From Micromonospora sp. HK10 (GTDB lineage: Bacteria; Actinomycetota; Actinomycetes; Mycobacteriales; Micromonosporaceae), in assembly GCF_000982955.1 (NCBI RefSeq), contig NZ_KQ058886.1, forward strand, positions 1-58,188: a stretch of 58,188 nucleotides of DNA. The letters are read 5' to 3'. Of the stretch, positions 32,839 through 41,214 are shown one piece after another (positions within the stretch are counted from its first letter, which is position 1; each line of letters begins with the position of its first letter). Below the pieces are notes generated by a model. The model saw nothing but the letters and a program-made list of their open reading frames with translations. It was not told the origin of the DNA and ran no database searches. The translations under genes were made by a program, and so were the position numbers.

Positions 32839-34320
32839 ATGAGCGTGACTACGCAGGATCCTGCTGCCCCGGTCGACCCCGCGGAGCCCGCCGAGCGCGG
32901 CCGCCTCGACCGCTTCTTCGAGATCACCCGCCGTGGCTCGACCGTCAAGCGCGAGGTGCTGGCCGGGCTCACCACCTTCGCGACGATGGCGTACATCGTC
33001 GTGCTCAACCCGTTGATCATCGGCACCGCGCCGGACAAGGACGGCAACCTGCTCGGCATCGCGCCGGTCGCCGGGGTCACCGCCCTGGTCGCCGCGGTCA
33101 TGACGATCATGATGGGCGTCGTGGGTCGGGTGCCGTTCGCGGTGGCCACCGGCCTGGGCCTGAACGCGTTCGTCGCGTACGCGGTCGCCTCCCAGATGAC
33201 CTGGGCCGAGGCGATGGGCCTGGTGGTCATCGAAGGTCTGATCATCACCGTGCTGGTGCTCACCGGCTTCCGGAAGGCCGTCTTCCGGGCCATTCCCGCC
33301 GAGCTGAAGGCCGCCATCGCGGCCGGCATCGGCCTGTTCATCGCGCTGATCGGCTTCGTCGACGGCGGTTTCGTCCGGGCCGGCTCCGGCGTGCCGCTGC
33401 AACTCGGCTCCGGCAGCAACGGCACCCTGCACGGCTGGCCCACCGTCGTCTTCCTGGTCGGCCTGCTGGTCACCGGCATCCTGGTCGCCCGCAAGGTCAA
33501 GGCCGGCGTGCTGATCGGCATCGTGGCCACCACGATCATCGCGGTGATCGTGAACGCCCTGGCCAAGCCCGGCGGGGCCGTGGTCGACGGCAAGCCCAAC
33601 CCGGACGGGTGGCGGCTGAACGTGCCGACCCTGCCCGACCCGCTGGTGCAGAAGCCGGACCTGCACCTGATCGGCAACGTGTCGTTCGGCGCGTTCGCGC
33701 ACGTCGGCCTGGTGACCGCCCTGCTGTTGGTCTTCACCCTGGTGCTGGCCGACTTCTTCGACGTGATGGGCACCACCGTCGGGCTGGCGAAGCAGGCCAA
33801 CCTGGCGACCGAGGACGGCACCGACATGCCGCGCCTGGGCAAGGTGCTCTTCGTCGACGGTGTCGCGGCGGTTGCCGGCGGTGCGGGCAGCGCCTCCTCG
33901 GCCACCACGTACGTCGAGTCCTCCTCGGGCATCGCGGACGGTGGGCGTACCGGCCTGACCAGCGTGGTCACCGGCGTGCTCTTCCTCGGCGCGCTGCTGC
34001 TCACCCCGCTGGTGTCGCTGGTGCCCAGCGAGGCCGCCGGCCCCGCCCTGGTGATCGTCGGCGCGCTGATGATCCGCCAGGTCAAGGAGATCGACTTCAC
34101 CGACGTGGGCGTCGCCGTCCCGGCGTTCCTGACCATGACCCTCATGCCGTTCACCTACTCGATCACCAACGGCATCGGCGCCGGCTTCGTGAGCTGGGTG
34201 GCGATCCGGGTGGCGCAGGGCAGGGCCCGCCAGATCCACCCGCTGATGTGGGCGGTCGCCGCCGCGTTCGTGATCTACTTCGGCATCAACCTGGTCAAGG
34301 CCGTCACCGGCGTCAGCTGA
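32839..34320 (+). CDS. NCS2-family purine permease (AzgA type)
   Basis: A 493-residue transporter with about 12-14 helices, of the guanine/hypoxanthine (AzgA) branch of NCS2. Signature regions are REVLAGLTTFATMAYIVVLNP at the start, GLGLNAFVAYAVA, the later TVGLAKQANLATEDG and SASSATTYVESSSGIADGGRTGL. It takes up purine bases by proton symport. The ATG at 32839 is chosen because the upstream frame is not protein-like. It is a single gene with a structured leader and a perfect 16-bp terminator. Confidence 0.92.
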   Translation: MSVTTQDPAAPVDPAEPAERGRLDRFFEITRRGSTVKREVLAGLTTFATMAYIVVLNPLIIGTAPDKDGNLLGIAPVAGVTALVAAVMTIMMGVVGRVPFAVATGLGLNAFVAYAVASQMTWAEAMGLVVIEGLIITVLVLTGFRKAVFRAIPAELKAAIAAGIGLFIALIGFVDGGFVRAGSGVPLQLGSGSNGTLHGWPTVVFLVGLLVTGILVARKVKAGVLIGIVATTIIAVIVNALAKPGGAVVDGKPNPDGWRLNVPTLPDPLVQKPDLHLIGNVSFGAFAHVGLVTALLLVFTLVLADFFDVMGTTVGLAKQANLATEDGTDMPRLGKVLFVDGVAAVAGGAGSASSATTYVESSSGIADGGRTGLTSVVTGVLFLGALLLTPLVSLVPSEAAGPALVIVGALMIRQVKEIDFTDVGVAVPAFLTMTLMPFTYSITNGIGAGFVSWVAIRVAQGRARQIHPLMWAVAAAFVIYFGINLVKAVTGVS

Positions 34321-34331
34321 CCGGTCCTCGC

Positions 34332-34373
34332 CCGCGCCCCCGCTGCCCCCGGCCCGAGGCAGCGGGGGCGCGG
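34332..34373 (+). terminator. terminator after purine permease, 16-bp perfect stem
   Basis: 34332-34347 pairs perfectly with 34358-34373 around a 10-nt loop, 11 bases past the stop. Confidence 0.88.
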
Positions 34374-34391
34374 CGTATCCAGATCATGGGT

Positions 34392-34540
34392 TAGGGTGCG
34401 TCGCGCGGACACGCGACCGTCGTGGCGCAGGGGGAGATGAGGCCATGGACCGCCATGAGCTTCTCTTTCCCTGCCCTCTTCCGGGTCGCGCGCGCTGATC
34501 GACCGCGACCCGGGTCACTCCATGACCTTGGAGAATCGCG
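34392..34540 (+). promoter_or_regulatory. GNAT leader with hairpins and masked ribosome site
   Basis: A TAGGGT -10-like box (34392-34397) precedes a GTCGCG/CGCGAC hairpin (34400-34405 with 34412-34417), a 17-codon ORF (34445-34498), a perfect 10-bp hairpin CCGGGTCGCG (34481-34490 with 34504-34513) that covers the end of that ORF, and a third hairpin CTCCA/TGGAG (34518-34522 with 34529-34533) that hides the GGAG ribosome site of the GNAT gene. This is the layout of a translational attenuator. Confidence 0.5.
34445..34498 (+). CDS. candidate leader peptide (17 aa)
   Basis: The ORF MDRHELLFPCPLPGRAR is preceded by GGGGGAG at ribosome-site distance. Its last codons lie in the left arm of the 10-bp hairpin, so a ribosome stalled or released here would change leader folding. 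There is an overlapping ORF in another frame from 34455 (starts MSFSFPALFRVARADRP, runs to 34557), and a 10-codon ORF from 34522 overlapping the GNAT start. Which is translated is unknown. Confidence 0.35.
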   Translation: MDRHELLFPCPLPGRAR

Positions 34541-35023
34541 TTGTTTCTTCCTGACCTGACCACCGAACGACTCGTGCTGCGCCATTGGCCGGCCGAGGAC
34601 GTCGCCGCCGTCGTCGCCGGGCAGCGGCGCCCGCACTGGGCGGCGGACTTCCCGGCCGACGGCGAGCGGCTGATCGCCGGGATCATCGCCGGCAACCCCG
34701 GCCGGCCGCACGGCCACCGCCTCATGATCGAACGGGAGACCGGCCTCACCGTGGGCGGCATCGGGCTGAAACTGCCGCCCACCGACGGCGCGGTCGAGTT
34801 CGGGTACGGCATCGTCGCGTCGCGGCGCTGCCGCGGCTACACCACCGAGGCGGTCCGCGCCCTGGTGGCCCACGCCCGCACCCTGCCCGGGGTGACCCAG
34901 GTGCACGCCACCGTCGACCCGGCCAACGTGCCGTCGGTGCGGGTGCTGGAAAAGGCCGGCCTGCGCCGCGACGGCGTGGTGGAGACCGACGAGGGCCCGC
35001 TGCACCGGTACGTCGCCGAGTAA
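34541..35023 (+). CDS. GNAT N-acetyltransferase, RimJ/RimL-like
   Basis: A 160-residue acetyltransferase. The beginning MFLPDLTTERLVLRHWPAED is the RimJ/RimL-type first strand, the acetyl-CoA loop is VASRRCRGYTTEAVRALVAH, and NVPSVRVLEKAGLRRDG is the usual late helix. The TTG at 34541 is the only reasonable start, since a stop lies upstream in frame and GGAGA is six bases before it. Some members acetylate ribosomal proteins, others antibiotics; the leader with a short ORF would fit a translation-inhibitor response, but that is inference. Confidence 0.82.
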   Translation: MFLPDLTTERLVLRHWPAEDVAAVVAGQRRPHWAADFPADGERLIAGIIAGNPGRPHGHRLMIERETGLTVGGIGLKLPPTDGAVEFGYGIVASRRCRGYTTEAVRALVAHARTLPGVTQVHATVDPANVPSVRVLEKAGLRRDGVVETDEGPLHRYVAE

Positions 35024-35032
35024 CGCCGGCCC

Positions 35033-35074
35033 CGGGTGCGGTGGTGGTCGCCCCGGCGACCACCACCGCACCCG
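35033..35074. terminator. bidirectional terminator, 18-bp perfect stem
   Basis: 35033-35050 pairs perfectly with 35057-35074 around a 6-nt loop, between the convergent GNAT and MMPL genes. Confidence 0.9.
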
Positions 35075-35088
35075 ACCCGGGGGAGGGG

Positions 35089-37260
35089 TCAGGCTCTGGC
35101 CTCCTCCCCGACCCTGGCAGCCGGGGTCGCCTTCGGTGCTCGGCGTCCCGGCATCCACCAGTTGGCCTTGCCGCACAGTTCCATCACCGCGGGGACGAGG
35201 ACCATCCGGACGATGGTGGCGTCGATGAGCACGGCGACGGCCATGCCCAGGCCGCCCTGCTTGAGGGAGACGTCGGGGCCGAGCAGCGAGGTCATGAAAA
35301 TGGCGATCATGATGGCGGCGGCGGCCGTGATGACCTTGGCCGTCTGTGCCAGCCCGCGGGTGACGGCCAGCCGGGTGTCGCCGGTGCGCTCGTACTCCTC
35401 CCGGACCCGCGAGATCAGAAAGACCTCGTAGTCCATGGCGAGCCCGAACAGGAGCGGGAACATCGTCACCGGGATGTAGGTCGTGACCGGCATCTCGGTG
35501 GGAAATCCGAGGGCGGAGCCGAACCATCCCCACTGGACGACCGCGACGATCACGCCGTAGGCGGCGGCGATCGACAGGACGTTCATCACGGCGGCCTGCA
35601 GCGCGATCGTGACGGACCGGACCAGCGCGATGAGCACCACCAGGGACAGCAGGATGACGATGGCGATCATCGGAACCAGGCGGGAACCGATCCTGTCGGC
35701 GTAGTCGATGGTGGCGGCGTTCGGGCCGCCGAGGTAGACCTCTCGGCCGCCGGATGCCCTGGGCAGCACGTCGTCGCGGAGCTTGTGCACCAGGTCCGTG
35801 GTCGCCTCGTCCTGGTACCCGGTCCGCGGGAAGGCCATGAAGGTGACGGCCTGCCCGTCCGCGCTGACCCTCGGCGGGGTTGCGTAGGCGATGCCGTCGG
35901 TCCTGCCGACCGCCGCGACGACCGATTGCAGATCGGCGCCGGCGGAGTCGACTTCGGTGGCGAAGATCAGGGGCGCGCCGTAGCCAGGTCCGAAGCCCTC
36001 GGAGATGATCTCGTAGGAGGTGTAGCTGCTTCTGTCGTGGGGCTGGACACTGGCGTCGGGCATGCTCAGCCGCATCGACAGCACGGGGACGGCCAGCACC
36101 AGCATGACCGCGCCGGCCAGGAGCGCGGCGGGCAGCGGCCACCGCTGCACCACGCCCGCCCAGCGCTCGGCGAGGGTACGACGGTCCTTGACCGGAACGC
36201 CCCCGGCCCTCGCCCGGCGGGACGCGCGGCGGGGCAGGCGCAGCGAGTTGATCTTGTGGCCGGTGAAGCCCAGGAACGCCGGCAGCAGGGTCACCGCGGC
36301 GCTCACCGTGACCAGCACGGCCACCGACGTGGCAACGGCCATGCCGGTCAACATCTGATCACCCATGACGACCAGGCCCAGCAACGCGATCACCACCGTC
36401 GTGCCGGCGAAGAGCACCGCGCGACCGGCGGTGGTGATGGCCTTGACCGTGGCGCTCTCCGGAGCGTCGCCGTCCGCCAGGGCGTCCCGGTAGCGGGTCA
36501 CGATGAACAGTGCGTAGTCGATGCCGACACCGAGTCCGATCAGCACGGCGAAGACCACCGCGAAGTCCGGCGCGGGGACCAGATGCCCCACGAGCTTCAT
36601 CAGGGCGACACCACCGAGGAGCGCCAGCAGCGCGGTCATGATCGGCAGGCCCATCGCCACCAGCGATCCGAAGGCGATGAACAGGATCACGGCCGCCGAC
36701 AGGACGCCGATGCTCTCGGCCGGGCCCTGCGGCGGCGTCTCGGCCTTTTCCGCCCTGTCCCCGCCCAGCCCCAGCGTCACGCCGTCGCCGGAGGCCTCCT
36801 TGACCGTGTCCACCAGCGGCTTGACCTCGGTCTTCGCCACATCCTTCGCGGTCAGCGGGATGATCGTACGGGCGATCCGACGGTCCTGCGTCACCAGCTT
36901 CGGGTCCTCGTACGGCGAGGTCACCGGTCCGGTGATGGGCGAGGCGTCCAGCTCCGCGATGACCTTCTCGATCTTCTGCCGGACGCCGGGGTCGTCGACC
37001 CCCTTCTCCGCCTTGATCGCGAGAGTCAGGGTGTCGCCCTGCTGCTCGGGGAAGTGCTTCTCGATCAGCGCCTGCGCCTTGGCGGAATCGCTGTTACCAC
37101 CGGCGTACTCGTTGTCCGGGGCGGCACCGAAGGTGAAGCCGAGGAACGCCAGGGTGAGCACCCCGACGATCCAGGTCAACAGGACGAGCCGGCGGCGCCG
37201 GTAACAGAACCGGGCAAGTCTCGCCAGCGCTCCATCCGCACGGGGAGCCTCGGTCGCCAT
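35089..37260 (-). CDS. MMPL/RND-family transporter
   Basis: A 723-residue membrane protein with two repeats, each a large extracytoplasmic domain plus a bundle of helices. Family motifs are GLGVGIDYALFIVTRYRDAL in repeat 1 and LLFGLAMDYEVFLISRVREEY in repeat 2, carrying the Asp-Tyr pairs that couple protons. MMPL proteins export lipids, glycolipids or drugs. The ATG at 37260 is favoured by GAGGAGA just upstream; ATGs at 37263 and 37278 are alternatives. It lies 121 bp downstream of the multicopper oxidase gene in the same direction and may share its transcript and control. Confidence 0.9.
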   Translation of the reverse strand: MATEAPRADGALARLARFCYRRRRLVLLTWIVGVLTLAFLGFTFGAAPDNEYAGGNSDSAKAQALIEKHFPEQQGDTLTLAIKAEKGVDDPGVRQKIEKVIAELDASPITGPVTSPYEDPKLVTQDRRIARTIIPLTAKDVAKTEVKPLVDTVKEASGDGVTLGLGGDRAEKAETPPQGPAESIGVLSAAVILFIAFGSLVAMGLPIMTALLALLGGVALMKLVGHLVPAPDFAVVFAVLIGLGVGIDYALFIVTRYRDALADGDAPESATVKAITTAGRAVLFAGTTVVIALLGLVVMGDQMLTGMAVATSVAVLVTVSAAVTLLPAFLGFTGHKINSLRLPRRASRRARAGGVPVKDRRTLAERWAGVVQRWPLPAALLAGAVMLVLAVPVLSMRLSMPDASVQPHDRSSYTSYEIISEGFGPGYGAPLIFATEVDSAGADLQSVVAAVGRTDGIAYATPPRVSADGQAVTFMAFPRTGYQDEATTDLVHKLRDDVLPRASGGREVYLGGPNAATIDYADRIGSRLVPMIAIVILLSLVVLIALVRSVTIALQAAVMNVLSIAAAYGVIVAVVQWGWFGSALGFPTEMPVTTYIPVTMFPLLFGLAMDYEVFLISRVREEYERTGDTRLAVTRGLAQTAKVITAAAAIMIAIFMTSLLGPDVSLKQGGLGMAVAVLIDATIVRMVLVPAVMELCGKANWWMPGRRAPKATPAARVGEEARA

Positions 37261-37322
37261 CATCTTCTCCTCAGTCATCGGTCGTCATTTCGGTGCGCGG
37301 ATGTGCGTCAGCACGGGGCGCA

Positions 37323-37378
37323 GGCAGTGGGCCGACCAGCGGCGGGGGCCGGCAGTGGGCCGACCAGCGGCGGGGGCC
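37323..37378. repeat. tandem repeat, 2 x 28 bp, identical
   Basis: 37323-37350 and 37351-37378 are identical (unit opens GGCAGTGGGCCGACCAGCGG). The pair ends three bases before the multicopper oxidase stop codon. Confidence 0.95.
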
Positions 37379-37381
37379 GGA

Positions 37382-39364
37382 TCAGTGTTCATGGGTGGCG
37401 CCCTCGCCGTGCGGGCCGCCGAACGGCGTCGTGACGCCGGCGTAGCGGAGCCGCAGCATCATGCCCTGCTCCGCGTGGGGCAGGTTGTGGCAGTGGTTCA
37501 TCCAGATGCCGGGGTTCGTCGCGCGGAAGGCGACCTCCCACGTCTCGCCGGGGCGGACATCGAAGGTGTCCACCCACAGCGGACTGCCCGTCGACGGCGT
37601 TCCGTCCCGGGACAGGATCAGCACGGAATGGCCGTGCAGATGCCAGGGATGCGTTTCCAGACTCCGGTTGACGACGGTCATCCGGACCACGTCGCCATCG
37701 GCGACGAGCTGGTCGGGGATGCCGGGGTGGCCTCGGCCGTTGACGGTCTGCGCGTACGCCGGGCGGCCGTTCACCAGGGCAATGCCGCGGTCGAGGACCA
37801 TGGTGAAGTGCCGGTCGGCCCTGCCCGGATCGAAGGGTACGGCGGCCGGGGCGCCGTATCGCAGCAGGTCGAGTTCCGGCAGACCGGAGGTGTCCGCCAC
37901 GTGCGTTGCCGCGGGGGCATCGGCGGGCGGGCGCAGCCGTAGTCCGCCCGCTCGATCGTCGTCGACAACGAGTGCCACGGACCGGTCGGGCATGCGGAAG
38001 ACCAGGTCGTACCGGCCGCCGGCGGGCAGGTACAGTCCAACGTCGCGGACCTCCCCGGGCTGGTTGAGGTCCCGACCGTCGACGGCGGCCAGCCGGAACG
38101 GGGTACCGGCGAGGACGATCCGGTGTGGATCCGAGTCGGTATTGATCAGTCGCAGCCGCACGGGCGTACCGGGTGGCGCGGGGTGCTCGGTCCGGCCGTC
38201 CCGCGCGGCGATCACGACGGTGCCGTCGAAGGTGTGCACGGGCAGGGTGAGGTCCACCTGCTCGTCCGCCCGCTGGCCGGCGCGCGGTGACACCACGAGG
38301 CTTCCGTACAGCCCTTTACGTACGCCGATGTGGGACGCGTGGTGGGTGTGGTACCAGTAGGTGCCCACCTGGTCGGCGCGGAACCGGTAGACGAAGTCCG
38401 CACCGGGTGGCACGGCCCGCTGGGTCACCCCCGGTACGCCGTCCTCGCCGCACGGCACGTCGTAGCCGTGCCAGTGCAGGGTCACACCGCCCTCGATGTC
38501 GGCGTTGCGTAGCCGTACTTCGACCAGGTCACCCTCGGTCGCGGTGAGGGCCGGGCCGGCGACCTGGCCGTTGAAGGCCCAGGCGTCGACCTCTCGACCG
38601 GACGGGAGCCGTACCGTGGCCTGCTTCGCGGTGAGCACGTGCCGCCGCACGGTGCCACCCGGCGCCGGTGCGTCAGCGCCCCGCAGGTCGGCCACCGACA
38701 CGCCGGCCCGCGACGGGCGCCCGGGGCCGCCGCCCCGGGTCACCGATTCGGCGGGGAGGAACGACAGCCCGGTGCCGGCACCCGCCGTGGTCACCACGAC
38801 CGCGCCACCCGTCCAGGCGATGAACCGGCGGCGCGAGATCGCCCGTCGATCCTCCGGTGCCGGCGCGACATCCACCGCAGCGGTGCTCTCGGCGGGGGCA
38901 GCGACCACCCGCGCGGTCAGCAACGCGCCGGCGCAGACGAGCGAGACCGTGATCAGGGCGGTGCCTGCGGTGAGCGGATATCCGACCAGGAAGGTCACCA
39001 CCAGGCCGGCCAGCGCGGCGTAGGCCGCGGTGAAGACCGCGACGACGGCGCGTACCGACCGACCGACGGTGCGCCCCCGGCCTGCCGCGAGCAGGTACGG
39101 GCCGGCGAGCAGCACGGCGCCGACGCCGGCGGCGCCCAGCATCGGCAGCCCCAGCAGCACCTTCTCCTGCACGAACCACCAGCCCCGGCCGGCCAGCATT
39201 CCCACGGTGCCCACCCGGAGCAGCGTCACGAGCACCGCCGTGCCCAGGACGGCCGGCGTCAGCCGGGTCCGCCGCAGCGCCAGTGTCACGCCGGCGGCGA
39301 ACCACGCGGCGATGCTCAGCAGCGCGACGACGTGGTCCAGAAGGATCCACGAGCCGGTGCTCAT
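37382..39364 (-). CDS. multicopper oxidase fused to an N-terminal membrane domain
   Basis: A 660-residue protein. Residues 1-155 form about five membrane helices. RRRF at 178-181, followed by a hydrophobic stretch (IAWTGGAVVVTTAGAG), looks like an internal Tat-type signal. The rest is a multicopper oxidase: LHWHGYD (type 2/3 ligands), YWYHTHHASHIG, HPWHLHGHS (type 1/2/3) and HCHNLPHAEQGMM (with the type 1 Cys). It should oxidise a metal ion or phenolic substrate outside the membrane. Its start overlaps the DUF6220 stop (ATGA). The substrate is not known. Confidence 0.88.
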   Translation of the reverse strand: MSTGSWILLDHVVALLSIAAWFAAGVTLALRRTRLTPAVLGTAVLVTLLRVGTVGMLAGRGWWFVQEKVLLGLPMLGAAGVGAVLLAGPYLLAAGRGRTVGRSVRAVVAVFTAAYAALAGLVVTFLVGYPLTAGTALITVSLVCAGALLTARVVAAPAESTAAVDVAPAPEDRRAISRRRFIAWTGGAVVVTTAGAGTGLSFLPAESVTRGGGPGRPSRAGVSVADLRGADAPAPGGTVRRHVLTAKQATVRLPSGREVDAWAFNGQVAGPALTATEGDLVEVRLRNADIEGGVTLHWHGYDVPCGEDGVPGVTQRAVPPGADFVYRFRADQVGTYWYHTHHASHIGVRKGLYGSLVVSPRAGQRADEQVDLTLPVHTFDGTVVIAARDGRTEHPAPPGTPVRLRLINTDSDPHRIVLAGTPFRLAAVDGRDLNQPGEVRDVGLYLPAGGRYDLVFRMPDRSVALVVDDDRAGGLRLRPPADAPAATHVADTSGLPELDLLRYGAPAAVPFDPGRADRHFTMVLDRGIALVNGRPAYAQTVNGRGHPGIPDQLVADGDVVRMTVVNRSLETHPWHLHGHSVLILSRDGTPSTGSPLWVDTFDVRPGETWEVAFRATNPGIWMNHCHNLPHAEQGMMLRLRYAGVTTPFGGPHGEGATHEH

Positions 39365-39768
39365 GGCGCCGGTAGCGCGGGCGTGGCCGGCCTGGACAAC
39401 TGCCGGGCCTGCCGGATGATCGTCCCGGTCACCGCCACGATGGCCAGCCCGTTGACCGCGTGCAGGCCGAAGACGAGCCCGCCGGCGGTGCCGTCGAGCG
39501 CCGTGGCGACTCCCTTGATCAGGAACTGGACAATCGCGAGTCCGGCGACCAGGCCGCTCATGCCGATCAGCCGCCCGGGCATCCGGGACACCGCGGCGAC
39601 GACGGTCACCAGGACGGCGATCAGCACGATGACGCCGCCCAGCGCGCGGTGGGGCTGGAAGGACTCGTCGTTGGGTGCCGTGTCGAAAGCCCCGCTGGCA
39701 GCCAGAAAGAACTGCGTGACGACGGCCAGCATCTGCAGGGCCGCCAGGCCGGCGAAGAATCTACGCAT
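39361..39768 (-). CDS. DUF6220-like four-helix membrane protein
   Basis: A 135-residue protein with about four helices: LAALQMLAVVTQFFLAAS, GGVIVLIAVLVTVVAA, MSGLVAGLAIVQFLI and VFGLHAVNGLAIVAVTG. The histidines in FQPHRALGG and FGLHAVNG lie at helix ends, as haem-binding histidines do in small cytochrome b-like proteins, so a haem or quinone role is possible but inferred. It is translationally coupled with the downstream multicopper oxidase, which suggests a joint complex. GAGGAG precedes the ATG. Confidence 0.7.
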   Translation of the reverse strand: MRRFFAGLAALQMLAVVTQFFLAASGAFDTAPNDESFQPHRALGGVIVLIAVLVTVVAAVSRMPGRLIGMSGLVAGLAIVQFLIKGVATALDGTAGGLVFGLHAVNGLAIVAVTGTIIRQARQLSRPATPALPAP

Positions 39769-39863
39769 GGCGCGCTCCTCGAATTCGGAGGGGGTGATCG
39801 CTCATGGCGGCGATCGTCGCGCCGGTGCGGCGGCTGTCGCCTCTGGCCGTGGATGGCGGGCGT

Positions 39864-39912
39864 TACGCAATCCGGCGTAGCCGCACCGGATCTCCCTACG
39901 CCCGTCGGCGTA
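39864..39912. promoter_or_regulatory. two matching dyads between two-component system and oxidase operon
   Basis: TACGC-N6-GCGTA occurs twice with identical arms and spacing (39864-39879 and 39897-39912), 33 bp apart, about three helical turns. They lie in the 201-bp gap between the divergent DUF6220-oxidase genes and the sensor-kinase gene. NarL-type regulators bind such dyads, so these are likely sites for the response regulator at 41211. A -10-like TACGAT (39958-39963) could give a leaderless start at the kinase ATG. Confidence 0.6.
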
Positions 39913-39969
39913 GTCGGTCGCGCAGCTCGGCCGAGCGTCGTCGGTGGGCGGGAACAGTACGATCACGGC

Positions 39970-41214
39970 ATGCAGCCACGTACCGTGTCGTTCCCCTTGC
40001 GGGTGGTGGGGCAGGACGTGGCGCTCGCGCTCTTCATCACCGTGATGCAGGTGCAGGGCACGGTCGCCAAGGTCGCCGGCGAGGGAGAACTCCGCTCGCT
40101 CAGTCACTTCGGAAACCTCGGCTACGCGCTGCTCGCGGTGAGTGGCCTGGCCCTGGCCGTCCGTCGCCGGTGGCCGGTGCCGGTGTTCGTCACCGCCGCC
40201 CTCGCCAGCCTGGTGTACTACGGTCTCGACTTCCCGGACGGGCCCGGCTGGCTCGGCCTCTTCGTCGCCCTGTACACCCTCACGGCGTACGGTGACGGGC
40301 GCCGGTCGCTGGTGGTGGCCGGCGTGGGCACGAGCCTGCTCACCGTCGGGTGGCTGGTCGCCGCGGCCGACATCGAGCCACGCGCCGCCATCGGCTGGGT
40401 GTTCTTCCGGATCGGCGCGTCGGTCATGAGTGCGGCCCTCGGCGAGTCCCTCCGGTCCCGGCGGGTCATCGCCGCCGAGGCTCAGGAGCGTGCCGAGCTG
40501 GCCGAACGGACCCGCGAGGAGGAGGCGCGGGCGCGGGTCGACGCCGAACGGCTCCGGATCGCCCGCGAGGTCCACGACACGGTCGCGCACGCCATCGCCA
40601 TCATCAACGTCCAGTCGGGGGTCACCGCGCACGTGCTCGACAAGCGGCCGGACGTGGCACGCGAGGCGCTGCGGGCGATCGAGCAGACCAGTTCCCGGGC
40701 GCTGCGCGAGATGCGGGCCATCCTCCGGGTCCTGCGTGACGACGATGACGGACGGGTGCCGTACCCCGGGCTCGGGCAGATCGACGAACTCGCCGTCAAG
40801 GCGCGCGAGGCCGGACTCGACATCAAGATCGAGGAAACGTCCCCGGAGACGCCGTTGCCGAGCGCGGTCGGTAGCGCGGCCTACCGGATCGTGCAGGAAT
40901 CCCTCACCAACGTGATCCGCCACGTCGGCCCGACCCGGGTGACGATAGCGCTGCACCCGGGCGTCGACGCCGTGCAGATCCGGGTGACCGACGAGGGCCG
41001 CCGCGCCGCCGCAGCGGAGGACGTCGCGGACCTGCGCCTACCGTCCCAGCACCGGGCCCGCGCCGGCACGTCGGCCGGGCCCGGCCGCGGGATCGTCGGC
41101 ATGCGCGAGCGCTGTGAGTTGCTCGGCGGTGAACTCGACGCCGGGCCGACGCCGGGCGGCGGGTTCGAAGTCAACGCCCGGCTGCCCCTCGCCCCGACCG
41201 GGCCCCGCCGATGA
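39970..41214 (+). CDS. sensor histidine kinase, NarL/LiaS class (HisKA_3)
   Basis: A 414-residue kinase. Residues 10-160 contain about four to five membrane helices with little outside the membrane, so it probably senses a membrane signal. The phosphoacceptor His202 is in AREVHDTVAHAIAII. The ATPase domain shows ESLTNVIRHV (N box), and GRGIVGMRERCELLGGEL as the G2 region. The ATG at 39970 is the first giving the membrane domain. Its stop overlaps the regulator start (ATGA). Divergent from the multicopper oxidase operon, its likely target. Confidence 0.92.
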   Translation: MQPRTVSFPLRVVGQDVALALFITVMQVQGTVAKVAGEGELRSLSHFGNLGYALLAVSGLALAVRRRWPVPVFVTAALASLVYYGLDFPDGPGWLGLFVALYTLTAYGDGRRSLVVAGVGTSLLTVGWLVAAADIEPRAAIGWVFFRIGASVMSAALGESLRSRRVIAAEAQERAELAERTREEEARARVDAERLRIAREVHDTVAHAIAIINVQSGVTAHVLDKRPDVAREALRAIEQTSSRALREMRAILRVLRDDDDGRVPYPGLGQIDELAVKAREAGLDIKIEETSPETPLPSAVGSAAYRIVQESLTNVIRHVGPTRVTIALHPGVDAVQIRVTDEGRRAAAAEDVADLRLPSQHRARAGTSAGPGRGIVGMRERCELLGGELDAGPTPGGGFEVNARLPLAPTGPRR

